NCBI GenBank assembly: GCA_009602725.1
Contig: WELB01000160.1
Coordinates: 170,320 to 209,375, forward strand
Reading direction: 5' to 3'
Length of the DNA stretch: 39,056 nt
Origin: Spirogloea muscicola
Taxonomy: Eukaryota > Streptophyta > Zygnematophyceae > Spirogloeales > Spirogloeaceae
Shown in pieces: positions 30,664 to 39,056 of this stretch. Positions within the stretch are counted from its first letter, which is position 1, and the number at the start of each line of letters is the position of its first letter. Under the pieces are notes generated by a model, which saw only the letters and a list, made by a program, of their open reading frames with translations, did no database searches and was not told where the DNA came from. Both the position numbers and the translations under genes were made by a program.

Positions 30664-31238
30664 AGCAAAGCTGGCGGGCCGAAGCCATTCCCTCCTCTTG
30701 CTCCTTCCTCTCCCCACCTTTTTCGCTCTCTCGCCTCTATTCCTCACTCTCGCTCTCTTTCATTTGCGCATACAAGTTTGAACTCATGGCACCTGGACTG
30801 AACTTTGGGCCAGCAAAGGATGACGCAAGACCATGGGGGTGTGGTTGAGCTATGTGGACCTCCCTCCAGTCCATATCAACCTCGCTATTCCAGCAAGCTG
30901 CGGCGACCATGCTTGGCCCTAATGACCATGCTTTTGGCCCTTGTGCTCAGTGAGAGGAGCGCTCTCAAATACCCGCATTGCTCTTCAGGCTCGGCAAGCA
31001 CAAGCAAGCCCAGCTTTGGCCGAGCTTTCCAGTCTGACCAGGTCCGGAAGGGTAATCAAGACCCGAGTAACGGTAATTAACGCACAATGATAGGCCACAA
31101 GCATGGGAGCCACATTGCTGGTGCTCATCAGAGGCAGAACCCTGGCTTAGGCTCCAGCAGAGGCCATACGGATGCCAATGCACTTCCTCAAGAGGATGCA
31201 GTCCATGGCGACCATCCTGGAAGTCACCATGTCCAGAG
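30664..31238. other. convergent intergenic region between WAPL and the TFIIIC gene
   Basis: Holds the 3' ends of both genes. A pyrimidine-rich stretch (TCTCTCGCC, CTCTCGCTCTCTTTC) lies at 30690-30765. No gene or repeat was recognised. Confidence 0.7.
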
Positions 31239-34200
31239 CTACACCGTGCAGTAGTCCCGGAGCAGCATGGCAGCAAGGTTTGAGGCGCCGCTCGCCCGGT
31301 AGATCAGCGCCAGGTTGTGGGCAGCCTCGCGCTGCAGGTCGCAGCAGCTGCCGTCAAGCACTGACGGGGGTGCCGGTGACTGCTCAGGGCCGGCGTCCGC
31401 CGGCGGCAGTGGCTGGCTGGAGCCGGTGGTGGCAGGGCTGGCATCAGTGGCGCCATCAGCCGTGCCATCAGTGCCGGGCATGGTGCTCAGCTCGGGGGGC
31501 GGCCGGGAGGCCAGGGCCAATTCGTAGTAGGGCACCGCGAGGTGGACCAACCCCAGCTGGTGGTAGGCCCGGCCCAGGTTGAATTGCGACTCCTGGCGAC
31601 GAACCGGGTAACAGCGCCATCAGGTTTTAGCATCGGAGCTCAGGTGTTTAGCAGCTTATACATGCCACATGCATCTTTGATCACTAATTTTGGCAGACGA
31701 TCCAAGAGAGCAGGCTTTCTGGCAGGCGGCTAGAGAAGAGCGCTTGAGAAGCAGCAGCAGCAGGAGCGGCTAGAAGAGTGTGGTGAAAGCTGAAAGGCAT
31801 ATGGGAGAGGCGCGAGAGGCGGCCATCTGCACCTGGGACTTGCCGGTCAGCTGCTCGTACTTGTACAGGAATGCGAACGCCTGCAGCACCGCCTGGTTGC
31901 GATTCAGCAGCCGCACTGTGCCCACAAGATTCACAAGCGCCACGCCTGCACACCCATTACCCCACCCCATTGGCAGGCTGCTGAGCCAGTGGAAAATACT
32001 CTAAGATATCTGGTAGGCCCAGACCATCATCCGGCCAGAATGTGATGACTGAATCTAGATTAGACCAAGAGGAGAAGTACTTGTTGCGCAGCTCTCAAAG
32101 CATCTGGCAACTGAAGGCCATGGGGCTAGGCTGCTACATTGAGTTGCAGCTCTTTACCAATGCATAGCGAGAGGAGCGGCTGAGATGGCTGCAGCCGATA
32201 TGCCTTGAGGTAGTACCGCAGCGCCGTCTGGAAGTGCCCGAGCGCCGCATAGTGGTGCGCCAGCAGCACCAGCGCGGGGATGCAGTCGGGAACCCGCCCG
32301 AGCACGTGCTGCACGAACTTGTGGTGCTTCTCGGGCTTGCCCACCTTGCCCCTGCCGCTGCCGCTGACACAGGAATCGACAGGTGTCAACAATGATGGGC
32401 AGAAGATGTGCAACATAGGGATTAACGTATTAATTCCTTTCCTGGTTGTAGTAACATTCCACTTTCTGTGGATTGAAGTGAATGAACGTTGCTTCAAAGG
32501 AGACAGATAGGGGAGAAGGCTGAGCGAGTGAGAGGGTGGTGCTGCAATTGCACCTGGACACAGCCTGGTGGTAGAGATTCCAGGCAGCGGCGCCGTGGGG
32601 CTTTTGCAGCAGCACGCGCTGGAGGGCGCCCAGCCGACCTTCGCCCTCGGCAGTCTCGTACTTGATGCCTGCCCTCACAGAGCAGCAACATCACGCTGAA
32701 CAATGCGCCTCTGGATAGCACTTGGCTGTGAAGTGCCAAATACTGAGCTCGTTCAGTCTGCAAGGTGAGGTAAGCTGACATGTTGGCACTCACTAAACTG
32801 CAGGGCCTTGAGCTGCACCCGCCGCTTACGGCCCATGCCCTTGCCAATCTGCAGGCATGTCTCCACCATGCGCTCTGCGTCCTCAGCGCGCCCCACTGCC
32901 ATCAGGGCCTTGCAGACCTGCCCATGCAGCCATTTGTCCATCAGCCCGACTTTGGAGTCCCTTTTCTGAAGTGCAAGGACCACGCATCAACTGCACACAG
33001 CATCTTCAACCTGCATCGAACAAGCGTCACATGCATGGAGTGAGTGACTGCACTGAAGCAGCCATGTTCAGATCACCTTCAGCAGCAGCTGGAAAGGGGC
33101 TTCCTCTTGAAGAAGGCCTGGAAGCGGAGAGGGCTTGGTCGGCCGAAGCTGCAAGCCAGACCGTGCATCAGTTGCTGTACTGAGCAATGCTTTCTTGACG
33201 CAGTGAAGCACAATGGTGCAATATATCTCGGTGTAGTGATCACATGCGACTCATGACCTTGCTGCTGAAGCAGGCACTGAACTATGAACACCAACATGGC
33301 AGCTGCAATTCGCCCCAGCTTTTTGAGTCAATGGAACACGACAAGTTGAGATAAAGTTGTTACTGTGAGAGGCACACCACTTCCTCCTCGGAGGGACTCT
33401 CATTGGCTTCACCAGCTCTCTCCTTTGCTGCCTTCCTTTCCTCTTCCCGCTTCCTCTTCCTTGCCACTCGTGCCCTGCAATAATCAGGATGAAGATGGCC
33501 CAGGCAAACAAGCAATGAGTTTGTGTAAGGACTTAATTGTCAGCCTCATATCTCATCCAGATCACAAATGTGGGTCCTTGCAACTAAAGACAGTGGTGCT
33601 TTGTTGATTGCACGGCCATTGTTGAGCAACGGTCCTGCCACTTGGCCTCGATTACTGATGCCAGCAAAGCAGTCGGGTATCTAAGGCCAACGTAATATGC
33701 GCAATTTTATCACAATTGCTATTAGTGATTACGTCAGGGAGCGCGGAACACTGGGCTGGTATCCATGGAATATATCATCCCTGTCCTCCCTCACTGACGG
33801 AACATCGTGCATAGGCATCAGCCTTCGTTGCCCTGGAAACCGTCTCTTATGCTCCTTGATCTCCTGGGCAACGAGCACGTGTTCTTTGTAAGCACACAAA
33901 ATCTTCATGACAAATGCCTCAGCAAGCACCCAGAAACTATTTCAGGCATCAGGCAGCGGCAAATTGCAACCAGCAGCTGAATGGATGAAACCAGAAGGTA
34001 ATGCTGTATCCCTCAACCACTCTTTTGCTGCACCAACTTTGACAGAGCGACTAAGACCTTCAGCAAGGAAGCAAAACTTTGGAAGCAAAACTTTAGACCT
34101 TGATCTATCGACCTTATAAACAGACTTGATAGTTCAGTGCACAAAGAGCCACTTGTCAGGATACAACAAAGTGAAACAGGTTGGCAATTGTATATTGGCA

Positions 34201-37200
34201 ATGGTACATCAAGGACTATACTCGATTTCTGCTCAATTCAACCTCCAACGCCTCCTTGACGAGCGGGAGTGCAATATCCAAAAACGGCCCCATTCTTCCA
34301 AGCTTGTGCTGAAGCTCAGCCCTCTTCATCCTTACGCCACCTTCCTTCCACCAAGCTCCTGCAGACTCTGCAGTAGCTGCCATAGGAACGATAATGAGGG
34401 AGTGATGGCTGCTTTGTGAACATTTTCAAAGTAGCCAGCACCAGAAATGAATTTCAACACTGTCAAAATGAGCATCGTGAAAGGGGTGGTCTATGATTTA
34501 CCGACATCAGCCATGGGCTCTGCATTGGAGGTGAGCACCACCTTGAGGAGGCGGACTGAGTAGGGCAACTGCTTCCTCCTCCTTGCCTGAGTTGACCAGC
34601 AACTGGGATAATGCAAGCCTTGCCTCCACATTCGCTGGCATTGCCTTGATAACTGGGGAAAAGCAACAGCATCCTTCAGAAGGGCAGCAGCAGACTCTTT
34701 GTGACAAGCATCAGGTGATGGCAAATGGCCTTGAGCATGTAAACCCAGGACACAACCACGTACTAGTGGAATGCACAAGTGAGCAGATCAAGCAACCATG
34801 ACATTATCTCCCTCCAAATCCCAGCTCTGAGCAACCTTGAAGCTGCTAAGTACTTCCAAGCAACATAGCCTGTTGATAGAAAGAAGTGCAGCCGGCACCT
34901 TGCTTGTAAGTCTGTATAGCTGCATCAGCATCTCCAGTAGCCAGATAACAGCTGGCCACTTTCAACCAAAGCGGAGGCTGTCAATCAAACAATGCCAAGA
35001 AGTTGAGGGACGCACTGAGCAGTCATCATGGGGACCTTAAATCCTTCACACAGTTGTCGCCGTGCTTGGGCTGGTTGCACCATCAAAGATATCATGGCCT
35101 GTTTAAGAAGTACCTTGCTACTTTGATCAGCAGCCTCAAGGAGGAGGAGGAGGTAGTGCAATGCTCGCTTAGGCTCCTTGATGGCCATGTAGCAGTCAGC
35201 AACATCAGCCACAAGATCCCCAAATTCAGACATCTTGTCTAAGGAAAGGGCTCCGAAAAAGGTCTGCAGCAGCATTTAGAGGTGAGCTTGTCAGCATGGG
35301 CATCCTCAAGCCTTGCTGCTCCTGCAAGGCTTCACCTAAGCATTAGTAGTCTACTGTAGAGAGCTCCCATGTCTTTTAGCTCACACAGCTGGTTTTGAAA
35401 AGTTGCAGGAAGGGGTCAGGCACCACTGCCAACCTCGGCTCTAAGAAGATCCCCCAGGTAAGCATAACAGATTCCAGCTTTTATGTTGAGGTCAATTGGC
35501 AAGAGCTTGTCATGACAGAGCGATTCCCTAGCGCGTTCCACCAGCCGAATTGCGTTTTCAAAGTCGCCATTGTCCATATGAAGCTCCGCCATGATGTTGA
35601 CTGCTGTTAGGTCCACTTCTTGTGGATGCTCTTTTGCAAAGTCATCCAGGACTTTGATGGCCTTTTGGGAATTGCCCATGCGGTGATACATCTAAATGCG
35701 AAGAGATCAATGTATGAGCGGTGGATGATTACCTAGATGACATTTCATGGTGGCTATGAAGAATGGGCTGACGGGCCAGTACTTGTATGATTTACTAGAG
35801 TTCTGGAGAATATGGCGTACTTAAATCCCCAATTTGAGCATAACAGAACAGAGGTTGGAGGTATCTCATGTGTTACATTCAAATATAAGTGCTCCAGCTG
35901 AGCAAATGCAAAATCAAGAGATTCTGGTTGATCGGGCTCATGGAGCAGAGGCACATACTCTTGCAAGCATCTTCACGACCTCGCAATCACCTGGCCTCAG
36001 AGACTGTATCCGCTCAAAGCTCCGAGCTGCTCTCTCAAAGTCCAGAAGCTCAGCATACAATAGGGCTCGGTCCCACCTGCCAATGGTTCTCATTGTGACT
36101 CAGCATACAACAGGGCTCGAGCCCACCTGCCAGTAGTTCTTCATGCAGACAATTCACTTGAGCACTTTGTCCAAGCCAGAAAAGTTATGGGCTGGAGTTG
36201 TTGACTGATGTGAGTCAGCTGCAAGTAGTCCTGTGGTTGGAGTTTTCTTACCGCGCGTCCATATCCTCAGGGTCAAATCTGATGACCTTCTTGAGACAGT
36301 AGATAGCTTGCGAGGCGTTACCTTCTTCCCTGAAGGACCACAAGCACATGCAATACTACAAAGCTTTAGCAGGCTGCATGTCACTTTGTCCTCTACTGGA
36401 AGAGTGCGTCTCTTTTGTCACTAGCACATTATCTCAGAAAGTAATAGGTCACACTCATCCTGGAAGTGGATAAGGCTCCAAGGAGGACCGTTGCCACAAC
36501 AGTCAAAAGTCCATGGCAAGACGCTGTGATACTCCCTCCTATGGCTTACATTGACCACGCAGCGAGCCGCTTCCATAAGGAGCTGTCCTTGGGGGTCAGG
36601 TGTGCAGCAAGCATGTAGAAGCTCAACGCCTTCTTCCTGTTGCCCATGGCATCATATAGGAGGCCGAGTGTGTGATACGAATCTGGGATGTTGGGGGCAA
36701 GCCGGATGACGTCCGTCAGCAACTCTGCAGCCTGTAGACGAGTGATTGCCAGTGAAATATGGGGACCTCAAAGAGCAGAGTAATATGGACAACATGCTGT
36801 TACTTGCAATTACAGCCATTGAATAGATCTGATTCAGCACCCTTGTCGCCAGCTCACATTATGTTGAGATTGTTCATTCAGACAAAGCTGTTCCTTCAGA
36901 CACCTGGGCTTTGTCTACCGCTCACCTCCTCAAATTTGCTAGAAGCGTAGAGCAGATTTGCCTCCCCCAGCTTCTTCGTGACCTCAGGGGGTAGCCTGGC
37001 GGCGCCAGGCGGCAGCTTCTTGCGGCCACGACCTCTTGGCTGCTGAAGTTGAGCAGCACCAACCAGAAGTTATGCCACCAAATTAATGGTCATAGGTGAT
37101 ATGACGTGACAACATATGTAATAGTAGAAATACCTACGAGTAATTTTGTAGATGCCCTCGAACAATAAATGGAAGTGGACACATACAGGGTAATCAAAGC

Positions 37201-38500
37201 AATGTACCGCAGGCAATAGCCTTGACTCTGCAACAACATTTAATGATTGCCCTTTAAGTACGCAGTGCTGACTAGATGCTGAATTTTCAAGGGGATGACA
37301 AAGGCTTTTAAGGTACATGCAAACCTCTTTTGCACCCCTTCTGCCCTTGGAGCCAGAGGCTTTCCAGATGTCATCAACACTGGCACAAAAGACGGCAGCC
37401 TGCCCTTGCTCTTCCCGCCTGGTCAGAAGCCTGATCAAGCCGACACGAAGTGATCAAGCAAGATCAGACTATGAGTGTACAGTAACAGAGCTCCGCTTTG
37501 GCAAGTCATCTGCACTTTGGTACGAGATGATTCTGTCTCTGCTTGAGCAAGCAAGTGCTTGGTCATACGCCAAGGGGCTCATTAGAAGGATGAGGCCAGT
37601 CGGCTCATTATTATCTGCAGAGCCAGTGACTTAGCATAGAGCTGGATGACTAGAGCTGATAGAGTAACACATCTTGACGAGTGTATTACATGGCAGCCAC
37701 CACGACGATGGTGGACAATGGAAGTCCAGAAAGTGCTAACAGCAATGTATGCATGCTGGTGCTTACCTGGTGGACCTGGCGCCTCGACGGCCGCGGCGGT
37801 CAGCAAGCGCCTCAAGCTCGAGGCGGCGAAAGTGCTCGAGCGCGTCGCCCCGGTTGCCTTTCTCGACGAGCGAGAGCGCGTCGCCGCCGTCTTCAAAGTG
37901 CAGCATGGCGGCCTCGTCCTCGAGGTCCTCCAGTCCCTCCTCCTCGTCCTCATCCTCGTCCTCGTCCTCGTCCTCATCGTCGTCCCCGCCTTCCTCCGCC
38001 TCCACCGTCTCCTCACCGTCCTTCTCTGCGCCGTCGCCTGGCTTCTCAACGCCGCCGCCGCCGCTCGGCGCCTTGCGGCGCGCCAGCGCCCGCAGGTCTT
38101 GCTCCCACTTGGACTCCTCCGCCAATCCGTCCTCCTGCTCCTCCTCCTCCTGATCATCCTCCTCATCCTCCCCCTCCTCCTCCTCCTCCTCTCCCTCCTC
38201 CTCCTCCTCCTCGTCGTCGTCCTCTTGCTCATCTTCGTCATCGACCTCCTCGTCCTCGTCCTCGTCCTCGTCGACGCCGCCGTCGTCATCGTCATCCTTC
38301 ACAATCTCTTCCTCCTCCTCTCCATCGTCGTCGTCTTCTTCTCCATCCTCCTCCTCCTCGTCTTCTTCCTCTTCCTCCTCCGCCTCTGCCTCTTCTCCGA
38401 CGTCCTGGTCGTCTCCCCCGCCAGCTCTCACTGGGGCCCTGTCGGCGCCGAGCCCGCCGCCGCTCGCGGCCGTCATGCGTGCCGCCCGCCGGGCAGACAT
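31239..38500 (-). CDS. GTF3C3: transcription factor IIIC TPR subunit (GTF3C3/Tfc4 type)
   Basis: TFIIIC subunit with tetratricopeptide repeats that bridges promoter-bound TFIIIC and TFIIIB at RNA polymerase III genes. Exons on the minus strand: 38500-37767, 37418-37325, 37039-36926, 36731-36550, 36329-36252, 36076-35959, 35691-35434, 35263-35114, 34977-34899, 34652-34542, 34358-34243, about 33832(or 33883)-33733, 33474-33381 (or 33378), 33148-33077, 32965-32794, 32668-32554, 32363-32158, 31945-31833, 31592-31239; about 1,085 residues. The join between 34243 and 33733 is not in phase as drawn, so an exon or junction is missing there. The N-terminus is extremely acidic. TPR landmarks: LGEANLLYASSKFEE, YHTLGLLYDAMGNRKKAL, NVEARLALSQLLVNSGKEEE, then DDIFHGYQPSVPRSL, PLPGLLQEEAPFQ, VCKALMAVGRAEDAE, GRAYHQLGLVHLAVPYYELA and DLQREAAHNLALIYRASG near the stop. 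Confidence 0.92.
36049..36144. repeat. 50-bp tandem duplication of an intron/exon boundary in the TFIIIC gene
   Basis: Two copies of CTCAGCATACAAYAGGGCTC to CCCACCTGCCA, offset by exactly 50 bp (acceptors at 36076 and 36126 in gene orientation). The downstream copy continues the coding frame (WDRALLYAELL). Starting at the upstream copy would read WARALLYAESQ-stop. Confidence 0.9.
37930..38400. repeat. pyrimidine-rich plus strand coding an Asp/Glu-rich tract
   Basis: TCC, TCG and TCA triplets dominate the plus strand, encoding long runs of E and D on the minus strand in the first exon of the TFIIIC gene. The strand asymmetry is strong over more than 400 bp. Long open frames on the plus strand here are by-products. 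Confidence 0.9.
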
Positions 38501-38621
38501 CGGGGCCTGTCACGGACGCTGCTTCAAAGTGGCGGCCGGGAGCGCGGCGCCAGTGCCGCCGTCGCCGGCGGCGGCGGCGGCGCGCTGCGATCAGGAGTCG
38601 AACCCCGCCGCCTGCAGGAAA

Positions 38622-38775
38622 GAATGCGGCTGCTGATATTAAAGATTCTGTTGTGAAATGCCAGCCAGATGCATGCAGGTGTTCATCACGGAGCCAAAGG
38701 CTAGGCAGAAGAGAGAAGGCGCGCGGTGCGCATGAGATTAAAGCTAGGCCAATTCAAGCCAATACATTGTTCAGG
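38622..38775. repeat. dispersed LINE-related repeats upstream of the TFIIIC gene
   Basis: 38622-38709 is the second copy of the repeat at 2877-2949, with extra bases after GATATTAA. Directly after it, GAAGGCGCGCGGTGCG to GGCCAATTCAAGCCAAT (about 38715-38766) matches the segment near 6337-6385. They lie 120-275 bp before the TFIIIC start codon. Confidence 0.8.
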
Positions 38776-38837
38776 CAGAAAATGCAGAGAATGCAGCGCA
38801 AAGAATGTGGCTACATGAAATGACGCCCTATACTAGG

Positions 38838-39056
38838 AGGGCCGGAGGTGCCACAGAGTGGGGGAAGCCGTGCTGACGGGGGCCATGTCGACTCGACCTG
38901 TACCACTTGTAGAGCTGCTAGAGGAGGTTGAGGAAGCAGCAATGGCAGGAGAGAGGGCGGGTGGGGGAAGGGAGGGCCGGAGGTGCCACAGAGCGGGGGG
39001 AGCCATGCTGACGGGGGCCATGTCGACTCGACCTGTACCGCTTGTGGAGCTGCTCG
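38838..39056. repeat. 135-bp tandem repeat, cut by the window edge
   Basis: The segment beginning GAGGGCCGGAGGTGCCACAGAG repeats with a period of 135 bp (38838 and 38973). At least 1.6 units are seen, with few differences. Because 135 is a multiple of three, the minus strand can be read as a 45-residue repeat (GRVDMAPVS, then LWHLRPS). Whether it is coding cannot be told from this window. Confidence 0.85.

Noticed and set aside
38590-38625. tRNA T-arm-like GGTTCGACTCC on the minus strand
   Set aside because: Only three of five stem pairs form, and no D-arm, anticodon arm or acceptor stem could be fitted around it.
37646-38823. Plus-strand open frames of 336 and 380 codons
   Set aside because: They are shadows of the Asp/Glu-rich first exon of the TFIIIC gene; composition is Leu/Pro/Arg-rich from TCC/TCG triplets only.

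Overview
The window looks like nuclear DNA of a green alga (Viridiplantae, possibly Trebouxiophyceae). The genes are rich in GT-AG introns. The WAPL homologue begins with the plant-type MIVRTY start, and the Mpv17/PMP22 protein has a Gly-rich spacer like plant plastid members. Between genes lie dense remains of non-LTR and Ty1/copia retrotransposons. One assembly gap (140 N) and one single N are present. No rRNA, convincing tRNA, CRISPR or bacterial-type operon was seen.

Layout. Positions 1-6650 are a graveyard of a non-LTR (LINE-like) family. It has a reverse transcriptase (YADD box), a CCHC knuckle and a restriction-like endonuclease motif. Its copies end in a conserved C-terminus, roughly SDLxLLTRGY-stop, followed by a 3' UTR with a short stem-loop. 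Positions 7000-9880 hold a broken Ty1/copia element, and a 5'-truncated LINE tail sits inside its RNase H with a clear target-site duplication. Positions 10073-10400 hold another LINE remnant. Positions 11315-15791 (minus) are an eleven-exon coiled-coil gene. The gap and more LINE tails occupy 15957-17100. Positions 17876-19614 (minus) encode a membrane-anchored class I methyltransferase. LINE tails and simple repeats fill 20370-21615. Positions 21675-24048 (plus) encode an Mpv17/PMP22-family protein. A very young LINE tail with a candidate target-site duplication lies at 24955-25142. Positions 25627-30663 (plus) encode the cohesin-release factor WAPL in 13 exons. It converges on 31239-38500 (minus), the TPR subunit of transcription factor IIIC (GTF3C3/Tfc4 type). 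A dispersed repeat and a 135-bp tandem repeat close the window.

The five host genes are independent housekeeping-type genes, not a pathway. WAPL and TFIIIC both act on chromosome organisation, but their adjacency may be chance. The most unusual signal is the LINE family. More than twenty copies of a stem-loop 3' tail are scattered over 25 kb. They are often tandem, nested or tail-to-tail inverted, and several subfamilies share the same C-terminal peptide next to the stop codon.

Exon models were built by eye from splice signals, reading-frame continuity and family similarity. Unresolved junctions are stated in each entry.
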